NCBI RefSeq assembly: GCF_011388195.1
Contig: NZ_CP049990.1
Span: 2,790,001-2,854,000, forward strand
Direction: 5' to 3'
Length of the DNA stretch: 64,000 nt
Source of the DNA: Pusillimonas sp. DMV24BSW_D
GTDB taxonomy: Bacteria > Pseudomonadota > Gammaproteobacteria > Burkholderiales > Burkholderiaceae_B
The notes under the pieces were generated by a model that saw only the letters and a program-made list of their open reading frames with translations, was not told the origin of the DNA and searched no databases. Positions 1 to 9,352 of the stretch are shown here, one piece after another (positions within the stretch are counted from its first letter, which is position 1; each line of letters starts with the position of its first letter). Position numbers and translations under genes: made by a program.

Positions 1-380
1 CAGAACTCGACTACCTCGGGATACACCTGCTCGGCCGGACGGTCGACCACCAGCCAACGTAAATCGCCGTCACGGCGAATTTCAACATCGTCGACACTAG
101 GTAGTACGACGTCACGACCACCTGCAGCGGCTTGTTGTTGTTGCGACTGGGCATACTGACTAAACGTTGCCGAACCCTCAGGGGCACGATAGCGCGCATC
201 GCGGTTTGCCTGGGTTAGATCGGGAGGAATGCTGAGCGGATCGCCCGCAACAGAACTTTTGTAATCAACGGCGTCTTCAGCACCCAAATATTGATTGATT
301 TGCGAGCAGCCGGATAAAACCACAAGGCCTAACCCTATGGCCAGACCGGAATAACGTTTGGAGAGGCGAATATTTGACAT
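1..380 (-). CDS. bamC: BamC outer-membrane assembly lipoprotein (3' part cut by window edge)
   Basis: This is the N-terminal 126 codons of a BamC/NlpB-type lipoprotein, an accessory of the BAM complex that inserts beta-barrel proteins in the outer membrane. The start codon directly abuts the dapA stop (TAA then ATG), which is the classical dapA-bamC (dapX) arrangement. Residues 1-24 form a lipoprotein signal ending in a V-V-L-S-G-C lipobox with the acylated cysteine at 25. The mature part opens with the long unstructured arm typical of BamC, including a D-P-L-S-I-P-P-D-L motif near residue 50, and a polyglutamine patch near 90. The C-terminal helix-grip domains lie outside the window. Translation is probably coupled to dapA. 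Confidence 0.85.
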   Translation of the reverse strand, partial: MSNIRLSKRYSGLAIGLGLVVLSGCSQINQYLGAEDAVDYKSSVAGDPLSIPPDLTQANRDARYRAPEGSATFSQYAQSQQQQAAAGGRDVVLPSVDDVEIRRDGDLRWLVVDRPAEQVYPEVVEF

Positions 381-1283
381 TTAAATAAGACCTGCTTCTT
401 TCAAAGAGAGGCGCACCACGTTGTGATACTGCTCGTTCAAGGGAGTTAAGGGCAAGCGATAACCCGCCTGGCAGAACCCCATTTCAGCCAGGGCCCACTT
501 CACGGGTATCGGGTTCGCTTCGATAAACAGAATTTTGTTCAATTGAGCCAACTGGCCATTCAAACGGCGTACCGCAGGAACATCGCCGTTAAGTGCCGCT
601 GCGCACAGCTGATGCATGAGCTTGGGAGCAACATTGGCCGTAACCGAAACATTACCCTTCCCCCCCATGAGAATCAGCGCCGCCGCCGTTGCATCGTCGC
701 CGCTGAAAACCTGGAAATTATCTGGTTTGTAATGCAATAACCAGGCGCCGCGACCGATATCACCGGTAGCATCCTTCAAACCAATAATTCCCGGAATTTG
801 CGCCAGACGCAACACGGTGTCATTCGACATGTCGGCCACTGTTCTGCCGGGCACGTTGTAAAGAATGGTGGGGAGCTCAACTTTTTCGGCAATCGTGCGG
901 AAATGCTGGTACATCCCTTCTTGCGACGGCTTGTTGTAATAAGGCGCAACCGACAGCCCTGCTTTGGCTCCCGCTTTAAACGCATACTCCGACAACTCGA
1001 TCGCCTCACTGGTGGAGTTGCCTCCCACCCCGGCAATGATTGGAATGCGTCCGGCAGCGTGTTCGACGGCTACGCGAATCAGCTCGGCATGCTCATCCAT
1101 GCTTACCGTAGGTGATTCACCGGATGTGCCCACCACTACAAGCGCATCCGTGCCTTCCTGAACATGCCAGTCGATAAGTTTGCGATAGGCGTCGAAATCG
1201 AGTGCGCCATCGGGGAGCATTGGCGTAACCAACGCCACCATACTTCCCTGAAACTCAGGCATCACAGAATCGGTACTTATCAT
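381..1283 (-). CDS. dapA: 4-hydroxy-tetrahydrodipicolinate synthase
   Basis: DapA condenses pyruvate with aspartate semialdehyde, the first committed step of lysine and diaminopimelate synthesis in the cytoplasm. The 300-residue TIM-barrel protein has family-typical length. Visible motifs are GTSGES (Thr 53), [16 protein letters not shown] with the catalytic tyrosine at 142, and GLKDATG with the Schiff-base lysine at 170. The first ATG is used because a GGAG lies upstream of it, although at long spacing; an ATG seven codons later is an alternative. It sits between a site-2-protease homologue and bamC in a minus-strand run and ends exactly where bamC begins. Confidence 0.96.
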   Translation of the reverse strand: MISTDSVMPEFQGSMVALVTPMLPDGALDFDAYRKLIDWHVQEGTDALVVVGTSGESPTVSMDEHAELIRVAVEHAAGRIPIIAGVGGNSTSEAIELSEYAFKAGAKAGLSVAPYYNKPSQEGMYQHFRTIAEKVELPTILYNVPGRTVADMSNDTVLRLAQIPGIIGLKDATGDIGRGAWLLHYKPDNFQVFSGDDATAAALILMGGKGNVSVTANVAPKLMHQLCAAALNGDVPAVRRLNGQLAQLNKILFIEANPIPVKWALAEMGFCQAGYRLPLTPLNEQYHNVVRLSLKEAGLI

Positions 1284-1395
1284 GATGGGGTAATTCTCCG
1301 AGAACTCACCAAAGGGGGTGAGAAGGCCCTAAATAACATTAACTCGCAAGTTTAACGGATATAGGCCAAAACCGTTAATCGTTAAGGTAGTTTTA

Positions 1396-2046
1396 CTACA
1401 GAAACCACCTGACAATACCCTGGCCCACCATAAGCAGCGGCCGCAAAAGCGTCCAAAGAACGCCCGTTAACATTAAAACGATAATAATCATCAAGCCATA
1501 GGGCTCAATACGCGCATATTGATACGCTGCCTTCCCAGGCAACAAACTGAACACAATCCGCCCACCGTCCAACGGTGGCAGGGGCAACAGGTTCAACGCC
1601 ATAAGAATGAGGTTCACCTGAATACCCGCGATGGCCATTCGCACCCAAAAGTCGGTTGGGGTTGCCCCAAACTCCATGAGAAAGCGCAGCGATAACGCCC
1701 ACAAGATCGCCATGACCATATTGGAACCCGGCCCGGCCAGCGCTACCCACAACATGTCTCTTTTGGGGTTACGTAAACGCGACCAGTCGACCGGCACCGG
1801 CTTGGCCCAGCCGAATAGCAGCCCCGCCCCACCCATTAGTTTGGTGCTAAACAACAAAACCAACGGCACAACAATGGTACCTATAGGGTCGATGTGACGC
1901 ACCGGGTTTAAACTGATGCGCCCCATTTGATAAGCTGTTGGATCGCCAAACATGCGCGCCACATAGCCGTGCGCCGCCTCGTGCAACGTAATACCGAAGA
2001 GCACCGGTAAAGCGTAAACCGTAATGGTTTGAATAATGGATTCCAT
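1396..2046 (-). CDS. Site-2 protease family (M50) membrane metalloprotease homologue
   Basis: This is a compact 216-residue integral membrane protein of the M50 zinc metalloprotease family (the group of small site-2-protease homologues, not RseP, since no PDZ domain is present). The zinc motif H-E-A-A-H lies at residues 22-26 within the first membrane helix. The third ligand is expected in the P-P-L-D-G-G motif at Asp 160, followed by further hydrophobic helices. Substrates are not known for this subgroup. It lies 36 bases after the YciO gene and 112 before dapA, all on the minus strand, so it may be co-transcribed; the neighbourhood does not reveal its target. Confidence 0.85.
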   Translation of the reverse strand: MESIIQTITVYALPVLFGITLHEAAHGYVARMFGDPTAYQMGRISLNPVRHIDPIGTIVVPLVLLFSTKLMGGAGLLFGWAKPVPVDWSRLRNPKRDMLWVALAGPGSNMVMAILWALSLRFLMEFGATPTDFWVRMAIAGIQVNLILMALNLLPLPPLDGGRIVFSLLPGKAAYQYARIEPYGLMIIIVLMLTGVLWTLLRPLLMVGQGIVRWFL

Positions 2047-2082
2047 ACTTGACCTACTTCTAAGAAAACGATTCCGTGGGGT

Positions 2083-2709
2083 TCAATCCAGACCCAGCGC
2101 GGCCAGATCCCCCTGCCCGCGACGGACAATTTCGGGTTCGCTTCCAGTCAGGTCAATTACTGTGGTGGGTTCAAAGGGGCATGCGCCGCCGTCGATGACG
2201 GCTGCCAGTTGATGCCCATAGCGTTGAGCAATTTCGTCGGCGTCATTAAGAGGATGCGCTTCACCCTCGGGGATCAGCGTTGTGGACATCAATGGCGAAC
2301 CCATGGTTTCCAGAAGGTCGAGCGCAACCTGGTTATTGGGAATACGGATACCAATGGTTTTGCGTGAGGGGTGGGAAACCCGACGCGGCACCTCACGTGT
2401 TGCCTCGAGAATGAAGGTCCATGGACCCGGCGTTGCCATTTTCAGAAAACGATATTGGCGGTTATCAACACGCGCAAAATGCCCTATTTCAGCCAGGTCG
2501 CGACATAGAACGGTTAAATGATGACGGGCATCAAGGCCACGAATGCGGCGCAGTGAGTCGGCAGCGGCTTTGTCATCCAGATGCGCAACAACGGCATAAC
2601 TGGAGTCCGTTGGAATTGCCACCAGCCCACCTTGGTCAATAAGTTGACACGCCTGTTTTAAAAGGCGCGGCTGCGGATTCTGGGGATGAACGGTAAATAA
2701 TTGGGTCAT
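2083..2709 (-). CDS. yciO: YciO-type Sua5/YrdC/YwlC family protein
   Basis: The 208-residue protein carries one YrdC fold, the nucleotide- and RNA-binding fold of threonylcarbamoyl-AMP synthases. The opening (FTVHPQNPQPRLL), the TLVCRDL-like segment (here LTVLCRDLAEIGHF), PGPWTFIL, VPRRVSHPSRKTIGIRIP and TTVIDLT follow E. coli YciO rather than TsaC. YciO lacks an established role in tRNA t6A formation, so a TsaC function should not be assumed. No C-terminal Sua5 domain is present. It lies 50 bases after the phospholipase D gene and 36 bases before the M50 protease gene, all on the minus strand. Confidence 0.85.
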   Translation of the reverse strand: MTQLFTVHPQNPQPRLLKQACQLIDQGGLVAIPTDSSYAVVAHLDDKAAADSLRRIRGLDARHHLTVLCRDLAEIGHFARVDNRQYRFLKMATPGPWTFILEATREVPRRVSHPSRKTIGIRIPNNQVALDLLETMGSPLMSTTLIPEGEAHPLNDADEIAQRYGHQLAAVIDGGACPFEPTTVIDLTGSEPEIVRRGQGDLAALGLD

Positions 2710-2759
2710 TCAATCTACTTTTGTTAACGATTACCTGACGGTGACTTGTTATTTAACGG

Positions 2760-4298
2760 TTAGAGCAGCCAATCGAGCGGAAGTTTCGACATCAGCCAAA
2801 CCGCCGACCGGGAAAATACATTTGTTTCCGGCTCTGATTCGTAAGCTATCGGTGGGTCGTTGCTGTGATCGCGCCAAATCAAGTTGCCGGCGGGATCAAG
2901 CCCCACCTGATAACTGGACTGCGCCAACGCATCTTGTACATTGTCCCACACCTGACTCACCATTTCCGGACTCTCGATGACCAAGCCCATTTCGGTGTTC
3001 AGACGAGCCGAACGAGGGTCAAAGTTAAAAGAACCCACAAAAAGATGGGAAGAGTCGACTGCAAATGTTTTGGCATGCAGGCTGGAGGCCGAAGAACTGC
3101 CGGAAAACGCCGGCCGGCCGACTTGTCCCACCGAATAAGCAGGTTTCATTTCGAAAAGGGTCACCCCCGCATTTAACAATGCTTTGCGCCATTTTGCGTA
3201 ACCCGAGTGAACGACGGCAACATCGGTTGCAGCCAAGGAGTTGGTAAGAATGCGAACCTCTACCCCCCTATCAGCCAACTGCGTAAAAAACTGCGTACCG
3301 TTCGAAGTGGGCACTAAATACGGTGACACCACCATCAGGCGCTCGTGTGGTGTACCTAACAACTGCGGCAAGGCATCGATTACCAGTTTCCCTGGCTGCG
3401 CCAAACCTAACGCTTTTTTGGGGTCATCACTCACCAAATGAACCGGCGCCCAGTGAAACACTAAAGAACCGTTCTGAATTGCATCGACTAACGACTGCTC
3501 AGAAACCAATTCATGATAGGCGCGCCCCACTTCCAGGCGGCGTACTTCATTGGCACGCTCGGTAATCGAAACCTTTTCCGCAGGCGCCGACATAACCTGC
3601 CATACCGGATAAGAGGACTCGCTGGACCAGTATTTATCGAAATCGTCGGTAACTTCCTTTGCCACGGGCCCCACGGCCAAGACATCGAGATCAACAAATA
3701 ATGTTTCCTGCCCAAGCTCAAAATACGCGTCACCAATATTACGCCCGCCCAAAATAGACGCGGCGTTATCGACGGTTAAAGACTTATTATGCATGCGCCG
3801 GTTCAAGCGCTTGAAGTCGGTTAGATACGACCAGAAACGAAAGTCTCGATGCACGAACGGGTTAAATAAACGAACCTGAATATTTTCATGCTGGTCGACC
3901 CCCCATAACAGCGCATCCATACCCTTTGTATTGTTGTCGTCCAGCAACAAGCGTACCGCCACGCCCCTATCCGCCGCCCGTTTCAGAGCATCGAACATCA
4001 GCAAACCCGCAACATCGTCATTCCAAATGTAATACTGAACATCGATTGAGCGCTGCGCCGCATTAATAAGCCCCAGCCGCGCTGCCAGCGCCTCGCGCCC
4101 GTCCGGCAACAAAGCAACACCCGACTGCCCCGCATTCGCTTGCTTTAGTGGCGCCAAAGTGCGGGCAAGCTCACTGACGGTACTTACGTTGGGTTCAGCC
4201 ACCTCGGCGGATTCATGCGCCGGTGCAGACAGGCGGCTGCATGCCGCCAGACCCATACACATGAATACCAGTAACAGATATCTAAGAAATGTTGCCAC
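2760..4298 (-). CDS. ClsC-like phospholipase D superfamily lipoprotein
   Basis: This is a phospholipase D superfamily protein with two HKD motifs: H-N-K-S-L-T-V-D beginning near residue 170 and H-A-K-T-F-A-V-D near 408. The first is followed by GGRNIGDAYF, as in E. coli ClsC (YmdC), which makes cardiolipin from phosphatidylglycerol and phosphatidylethanolamine. I chose the GTG at 4298 because the longer reading runs back into tRNA-His. From that GTG a short hydrophobic leader ends in L-A-A-C, giving a lipidated cysteine at residue 20, so the protein should be membrane anchored. A terminator and tRNA-His lie just upstream. Cardiolipin synthesis is the best guess; another phosphodiesterase activity cannot be excluded. 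Confidence 0.8.
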   Translation of the reverse strand: MATFLRYLLLVFMCMGLAACSRLSAPAHESAEVAEPNVSTVSELARTLAPLKQANAGQSGVALLPDGREALAARLGLINAAQRSIDVQYYIWNDDVAGLLMFDALKRAADRGVAVRLLLDDNNTKGMDALLWGVDQHENIQVRLFNPFVHRDFRFWSYLTDFKRLNRRMHNKSLTVDNAASILGGRNIGDAYFELGQETLFVDLDVLAVGPVAKEVTDDFDKYWSSESSYPVWQVMSAPAEKVSITERANEVRRLEVGRAYHELVSEQSLVDAIQNGSLVFHWAPVHLVSDDPKKALGLAQPGKLVIDALPQLLGTPHERLMVVSPYLVPTSNGTQFFTQLADRGVEVRILTNSLAATDVAVVHSGYAKWRKALLNAGVTLFEMKPAYSVGQVGRPAFSGSSSASSLHAKTFAVDSSHLFVGSFNFDPRSARLNTEMGLVIESPEMVSQVWDNVQDALAQSSYQVGLDPAGNLIWRDHSNDPPIAYESEPETNVFSRSAVWLMSKLPLDWLL

Positions 4299-4356
4299 GG
4301 CGCTTATATTGCAAAAAAGAATGCAAACAGAATACCGCAAGCGGTGGTAATGAAAA

Positions 4357-4395
4357 ACAAAAAAACCCTGCCGTTCTTGAAACCGGCAGGGTTTT
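4357..4395 (-). terminator. Rho-independent terminator after tRNA-His
   Basis: A GC-rich hairpin with arms AACCCTGCCG and CGGCAGGGTT is followed on the minus strand by a run of T (TTTTTTTG). It lies directly downstream of tRNA-His and upstream of the ClsC-like gene start, so it separates the two. Confidence 0.85.
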
Positions 4396-4403
4396 GATAT
4401 TCT

Positions 4404-4480
4404 TGGGGTGACCGATGGGGCTCGAACCCACGACAACCGGAATCACAATCCGGGACTCTACCAACTGAGCTACGGTCACC
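4404..4480 (-). tRNA. tRNA-His (anticodon GTG)
   Basis: The gene folds as a 77-nucleotide tRNA. The acceptor stem is GTGACCG/CGGTCAC with the extra encoded G at -1 opposite C73 that is diagnostic for tRNA-His. The anticodon loop TTGTGAT shows anticodon GTG, the T arm contains GTTCGAGCC, and the 3' CCA is encoded. Confidence 0.97.
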
Positions 4481-4655
4481 ATTGGTGTTAACTGGTGTCG
4501 CAAAAAACACTAAATGCGTGCTGCGAAGAATCAAGATTCTAACATGAAATTCGAACCTATATTGCCAACTTATATATACTTCGCCTGTGCAGTACGGAAA
4601 GTTCAAACAAGCTTTTTCAGCGCACACCCGAAACCTCAGGTGATACCGACGATTA

Positions 4656-6110
4656 ATGACTGCTATTGATACCCTGCTCTCTGCATACTGGCCTCATATT
4701 GCGTTTTTTACCAGTCTTTGTATTGGTGCTATTGCGGCCGTTCACGCCGCCATGACGAAAACCGATGTGCGCGCTGCCATTGGTTGGGTCGGCGTTATTC
4801 TGCTTTCGCCATTTTTTGGCGCACTGTTCTACATTATTGCGGGCATCAACCGGGTGCGCAAAGACCAGATTTCCCAGCAACGCGATGCCGCTTTGAAAGA
4901 GTATGGTGCCTCAACCACCCAAACCATCACAAGCGTCTCGCAGTATTCCGCCCCGCAGTTCGAATCGCTTAAAACCCTTGGCGACACAATCGGCCACTTT
5001 CCGCTTTTAATTGGGAATCGGGCCACTATGCTGCAAAGCGGAGACGAAACCTACCCGGCGATGCTTAAGGCCATTGAGCAGGCGCGCCACAGTATTGTGC
5101 TGCAAAGCTACATCTTCGATCACGATAGTGAAGGCATGAAGCTGGCAGAAGCGCTGGAACGGGCGCAAAATCGCGGGGTACAAATCCGGGTGCTTATTGA
5201 TGCGGTAGGTTCCAAATACTCGCGCCCGCCCATGATTCGCACGTTGCGCAAAAAGAAAATTCCTTGTGCACTGTTCATGACCAACCCGCTGGGCATGCGG
5301 ATGCCTTATGCCAATTTGCGTAGCCACCGCAAAATTCTGGTGGTGGATGGCGAAATTGGCTTCACCGGTGGCATGAATATTCGCGCAGGGTTTGTGAAGG
5401 CCATTGCCGGTAGCAAGGCCACCCGTGACACACATTTCTGTTTTGAGGGCCCCATTGTGGCCCAGTTAATGGCTGTTTTCGCGCACGATTGGCGTTTCAC
5501 CACCCGGGAGATACTGCCGGTTGACGAATGGTGCAGCAAACAATGGGCTACCACGAACGGCTCAGTGCCGGCGCGCGGCATTCGTTCGGGCCCCGACCGC
5601 AACATTGGCAGCAATCACAGCATGCTGCTTGGGGCGTTTGCCGTAGCCCAAAGTCATATTCGTATCCAATCGCCCTATTTTCTGCCCGACATTACTTTGC
5701 TTGGTGCCATTGCCACGGCCGCGCGGCGCGGAATTCAGGTCGATATCGTTTTACCGGGCGAAAATAACTTGCGTCTGGTCAGTTATGCCATGATGGCCCA
5801 GATCGATCAGGTTATTAAAAGTGGGTGCCGTGTCTGGCTTAATCAAGACACATTCAACCATTCGAAACTTATCACGGTCGATAATGCCTGGTCTTATATT
5901 GGATCATCCAATATCGACCCGCGCAGTCTTCGGTTGAATTTCGAGCTTGATGTGGAAATGTACGATCGCAACCTCGCCCAACAGATATCCGCGCAAATCG
6001 ACCATGAAATTAACCACGCACAACGGCTAACGCTTGATCAGCTTCAAGCCATCCCCTTCGTGAAAAAGCTGCGCAATAAAATTATCTGGCTGGCGTCACC
6101 CTACCTTTAG
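4656..6110 (+). CDS. cls: Cardiolipin synthase (ClsA/ClsB type, membrane anchored)
   Basis: This 484-residue bacterial cardiolipin synthase joins two phosphatidylglycerol molecules (or a related pair) in the inner membrane. Two N-terminal membrane helices (about residues 11-32 and 44-66, a PLD-nuclease N domain) precede two phospholipase D modules. The HKD motifs are H-R-K-I-L-V-V-D near residue 224, followed by GFTGGMNI, and H-S-K-L-I-T-V-D near 402, followed by GSSNIDPRS. The last 15 bases overlap convergently with bioD. It is the second PLD-type lipid enzyme within 4 kb, on the other side of tRNA-His. Confidence 0.9.
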   Translation: MTAIDTLLSAYWPHIAFFTSLCIGAIAAVHAAMTKTDVRAAIGWVGVILLSPFFGALFYIIAGINRVRKDQISQQRDAALKEYGASTTQTITSVSQYSAPQFESLKTLGDTIGHFPLLIGNRATMLQSGDETYPAMLKAIEQARHSIVLQSYIFDHDSEGMKLAEALERAQNRGVQIRVLIDAVGSKYSRPPMIRTLRKKKIPCALFMTNPLGMRMPYANLRSHRKILVVDGEIGFTGGMNIRAGFVKAIAGSKATRDTHFCFEGPIVAQLMAVFAHDWRFTTREILPVDEWCSKQWATTNGSVPARGIRSGPDRNIGSNHSMLLGAFAVAQSHIRIQSPYFLPDITLLGAIATAARRGIQVDIVLPGENNLRLVSYAMMAQIDQVIKSGCRVWLNQDTFNHSKLITVDNAWSYIGSSNIDPRSLRLNFELDVEMYDRNLAQQISAQIDHEINHAQRLTLDQLQAIPFVKKLRNKIIWLASPYL

Positions 6111-6794
6111 GCAACCGATATCCAGATAACCCGCCGCCAATTTCGCGCTGGGTTCGTTAAAGCGCGGGATACAGCCAAGACATGGCGCAGCTAACGCGTC
6201 ACGCAAGGTTTGAATATTTTCGTCGCGATAAGGCATCGCCGGATCAACGGTATTGGCCACCCAGCCGGCAAGCATAAGTCCGCGCGAGCGAATCGCTTCT
6301 GCTGTTAACAAGGCATGGCTAATGCAGCCTAATCGCAACCCAACCACCATCACAATCGGCAAACCCAACGCCACCGCAACATCGGCCATATTTGTTTCAG
6401 ACGAAAGCGGCACGCAAAAACCGCCGACCCCTTCCACAATGATTGTATCGGCGCGTTGCGCGGCAGCTTTATAAGCCTGCTGGATCACATCGACACGCAT
6501 GACTACGCCATTTTTTTGTGCGGCAATATGGGGGGCAATAGGCTCATCCCACAGGTATGGCGTCATTTCATTTTCAGGAAGGGCCACATTCGCTTGCGCG
6601 CGCAGCAATTCAATATCTTCGTTAACGCGAACACCGTTGTGTAATGTAACGCCTGCGGCAACTGGCTTCATGGCGGCAACCCGCAGCCCGGCCTGCCCAA
6701 AGGAGTACAACAAAGCCGACGAAACCAGCGTTTTACCGATTTCGGTGTCCGTTCCCGTTACGAAGAAAGCGTATTTTGAAATAGACACAATCAA
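6096..6794 (-). CDS. bioD: ATP-dependent dethiobiotin synthetase
   Basis: BioD closes the ureido ring of dethiobiotin from 7,8-diaminopelargonate, CO2 and ATP. The 232-residue protein begins with the expected P-loop [10 protein letters not shown] (residues 13-22). It also has an AMKPVAAG segment and the VEGVGGF motif of the second nucleotide-contact loop. It is the third gene of bioA-bioF-bioD, with 6 bases between it and bioF. Its 3' end overlaps the convergent cardiolipin synthase gene by 15 bases. No bioB, bioC or bioH gene is present in the window. Confidence 0.95.
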   Translation of the reverse strand: MIVSISKYAFFVTGTDTEIGKTLVSSALLYSFGQAGLRVAAMKPVAAGVTLHNGVRVNEDIELLRAQANVALPENEMTPYLWDEPIAPHIAAQKNGVVMRVDVIQQAYKAAAQRADTIIVEGVGGFCVPLSSETNMADVAVALGLPIVMVVGLRLGCISHALLTAEAIRSRGLMLAGWVANTVDPAMPYRDENIQTLRDALAAPCLGCIPRFNEPSAKLAAGYLDIGCLKVG

Positions 6795-6800
6795 CTACCC

Positions 6801-7994
6801 CTATGTTGCATATTCTTGTTCAGCTTGAACCACCGCACGGGCCAGGCGAGTGACCTCATTGCGCGTATGTGCAGCAGAAAGGGTGATCCGCAAACGTGCG
6901 GTATCGGCAGGAACAGTGGGAGGCCGAATGGCGGGCACCCACAGGCCTTGATTCCAAAGAAACGAGCCCACTTGAGACGCCAATTCATTCCCCCCGATAA
7001 TAACCGGCTGAATCGCCGTATCGGATGCCGGTGCCTGCCACTTCTGCAAATGCAAATATTGTTTAAGAGTCGCCTGATGCGCCGCCAAAGCCGCCCGTCG
7101 CTGCCGCCCCTGTGCTCCTGTGATCAAATCAAGACTGGTTTGCAACGCATGCGCCAAAGCGGGAGCCGCCGCAGTCGTGTAAATATAGGAACGCGCTTGT
7201 TGCACAATCCACTCAACAAGTTGCTCGTGTGCCACCACAAACGCGCCGGATACCCCGGCGGCCTTGCCCAACGTTCCCATGTAGATCAAGTTGGCGTATT
7301 GCAAAGACAACGCTTCAAGCACCCCTAACCCGTGCTCTCCCAACACGCCAAACCCATGCGCATCATCGACCACCAGAATGGCATCGTACTGCCCACATAA
7401 CTCCGCCAGTTCCCGCAAAGGAGCAAGATTGCCGTCCATGCTGAATACGCTGTCTGTTACAACCACCCGCATCGCCGCCGGCGTCTCGGACAACAACTGC
7501 CCCAGATGGGTAACATCAGCGTGCTCATAAATACATGTTGTGGCACGCGCCAGCTTTAAACCGTCGATAATCGACGCATGGTTTAAACGCTCGGAGAAAA
7601 AAACCGTTTCTTGTTCCAGACGTGCCAGAGACGTTATCACGGCAAGGTTCGCCATATAGCCGGTAGACAAATACAAGGCACGGGGAGAGTCAAAATAAGG
7701 TGAGTACAGTTGCGCCAGACGCGCTTCGAGCAGGGCATGCGCCTGTGAATGACCACTGATTAAATGAGATGCGCCACTTCCCGCCCCGTACCGCTGCGCG
7801 CCCTCTTGCAACGCTGCAATGATCTCGGGGTGCGAAGCCAGCCCAAGATAATCATTGCTGCAAAACGCCAGTACGTCGCGCTCATTCACACGAACCTTAG
7901 GGCCGCAGGCCGCCTCGACCTGACGCAACCGGCGACGCAAGCCTTGCTGATCCAACGCCGCCAGGCGCTGTGCAATACGAGTCGACAGATCCAT
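6801..7994 (-). CDS. bioF: 8-amino-7-oxononanoate synthase
   Basis: BioF is a PLP enzyme of the alpha-oxoamine synthase family that condenses pimeloyl-ACP (or pimeloyl-CoA) with alanine. At 397 residues the length is normal. Landmarks are FCSNDYLGLASHP near the N terminus, GSGASHLISGHS, DDAHGFGVLG (the aspartate and histidine that hold the cofactor) and the PLP lysine at 244 in TLGKAAGVSG. The family usually reads TLGKAxG followed by GA, which fits. It starts 5 bases after the bioA stop, so translation is probably coupled. Confidence 0.95.
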   Translation of the reverse strand: MDLSTRIAQRLAALDQQGLRRRLRQVEAACGPKVRVNERDVLAFCSNDYLGLASHPEIIAALQEGAQRYGAGSGASHLISGHSQAHALLEARLAQLYSPYFDSPRALYLSTGYMANLAVITSLARLEQETVFFSERLNHASIIDGLKLARATTCIYEHADVTHLGQLLSETPAAMRVVVTDSVFSMDGNLAPLRELAELCGQYDAILVVDDAHGFGVLGEHGLGVLEALSLQYANLIYMGTLGKAAGVSGAFVVAHEQLVEWIVQQARSYIYTTAAAPALAHALQTSLDLITGAQGRQRRAALAAHQATLKQYLHLQKWQAPASDTAIQPVIIGGNELASQVGSFLWNQGLWVPAIRPPTVPADTARLRITLSAAHTRNEVTRLARAVVQAEQEYAT

Positions 7995-7999
7995 TATCT

Positions 8000-9352
8000 T
8001 TAACTTAATACCTGATGCAAAACGGCATGTACGCCATTTGCCAAAAACGCAATTTCCGTATCACTCAAGATATACGGCGGCATAAGGTACACCGTTGTGC
8101 CTATCGGCCTGATCAATAAACCGTTTAACAAGGCTGCCGAGAAAAACTGCCGTGAAAACTGCGAAGCCGCCACCGGATCGTCGAACTCGACGTCGAAGGC
8201 CCAGATCATTCCCTGCCGGCGGAAATGCTTCACCCGAGGATGCGCTTTAACCGGCGCAAGCGCCTGGCTGAGCTGATCGGCTTTAACGAGATTGCCCTGC
8301 AAAACATTGTCCTGCTCGAATATATCAAGCGTTGCAAGCGCTGCACGACATGCAAGCGGATTTCCCGTATACGAATGTGAATGCAAAAAGCCCCGCGTTA
8401 ATTCATCGCTATAAAACGCGCTGTAGATTTCGTTTGTTGTCATCACCAGCGACAAAGGTAAATAGCCCCCGCTAATGCCTTTGGACAGGCAAATATAGTC
8501 AGGCCAAATCTCTGCCTGCTCGCAGGCGAAAAACGTTCCCGTACGGCCGCAACCCACCGCGATTTCATCGGCAATTAAATGCACATGATAACGATCACAC
8601 AGCTTACGCAAACCCGCCAGATAAGACGCTTCATACATGGCCATACCGGTGGCGCATTGCACCAGCGGTTCAACAATAATAGACGCAATCCTGTCGGCTC
8701 GCTGCTGGAATAACGCCTCTACTTCATTCAGGGCAGCCTGTACAACGTTACCTTCGGACACAATTTGCCGGGCATCGGGCGACATCACCACGTGCGCCTG
8801 CCCCAACAACGGACCATAAGCATCACGAAACAGAGCCACATCAGTTACCGCCAACGCCCCCAGTGTTTCTCCGTGATAACTACCGCGCAAGCATACAAAT
8901 TCGCGCTTTTCCGGCTGACCTGAGTTACGCCAGAAATGAAAGCTCATCTTGAGTGCAATTTCAACCGCCGAGGCACCATCGGAAGCATAAAAGCAATGGC
9001 CCAAATGGTTCCCGGTTAGTGCGCCAAGTCGCTCTGACAAGAGCACGACCGGCTCGTGTGTGAAACCCGCCAGCATGGCATGTTCAAGTTGGTCGAGCTG
9101 CTGTTTTAACGCCTGGTTAATGCGCGGATTGGCATGGCCGAAAAGATTCACCCACCATGAGCTGACCGCGTCAAGCAACCGCCGCCCTTCATGGTCGAAC
9201 AACCAGGCGCCCTGCCCGCGCGCCAGCGACACAAGCGGAATGTCCTCGTGATGCTGCATTTGCGTGCAAGGATGCCAAACACTTTGCAGGCTGCGTTGCA
9301 CCCAGTCGGGCTGAAACGTTTCAGATGACACGAGTCCCCCGTTATCGGGCAT
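8000..9352 (-). CDS. bioA: Adenosylmethionine--8-amino-7-oxononanoate transaminase
   Basis: BioA is a class III PLP aminotransferase that makes 7,8-diaminopelargonate using S-adenosylmethionine as amino donor. Recognisable segments are HPCTQM near the N terminus, DGASAVEIALKM, RGSYHGETLGALAVTD, ADEIAVGCGRTG and the PLP lysine in LSKGISGGYLPLS. I place the start at the ATG at 9352, which overlaps the upstream hydrolase by 11 bases. A GTG at 9331 preceded by GGGGGA is a real alternative, while a longer reading into the hydrolase is unlikely. The overlap means bioA is read from the same transcript as the hydrolase, linking the biotin genes to the meta-cleavage operon. Confidence 0.93.
   Translation of the reverse strand: MPDNGGLVSSETFQPDWVQRSLQSVWHPCTQMQHHEDIPLVSLARGQGAWLFDHEGRRLLDAVSSWWVNLFGHANPRINQALKQQLDQLEHAMLAGFTHEPVVLLSERLGALTGNHLGHCFYASDGASAVEIALKMSFHFWRNSGQPEKREFVCLRGSYHGETLGALAVTDVALFRDAYGPLLGQAHVVMSPDARQIVSEGNVVQAALNEVEALFQQRADRIASIIVEPLVQCATGMAMYEASYLAGLRKLCDRYHVHLIADEIAVGCGRTGTFFACEQAEIWPDYICLSKGISGGYLPLSLVMTTNEIYSAFYSDELTRGFLHSHSYTGNPLACRAALATLDIFEQDNVLQGNLVKADQLSQALAPVKAHPRVKHFRRQGMIWAFDVEFDDPVAASQFSRQFFSAALLNGLLIRPIGTTVYLMPPYILSDTEIAFLANGVHAVLHQVLS

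Noticed and set aside
2083-2709. Annotation of the YrdC-fold protein as TsaC, the t6A enzyme
   Set aside because: Its motifs follow YciO throughout, and YciO does not have an established t6A role.
4299-4436. An N-terminal extension of the ClsC-like protein
   Set aside because: The longer reading runs into the tRNA-His gene and its terminator. The GTG at 4298 gives a complete lipoprotein signal.
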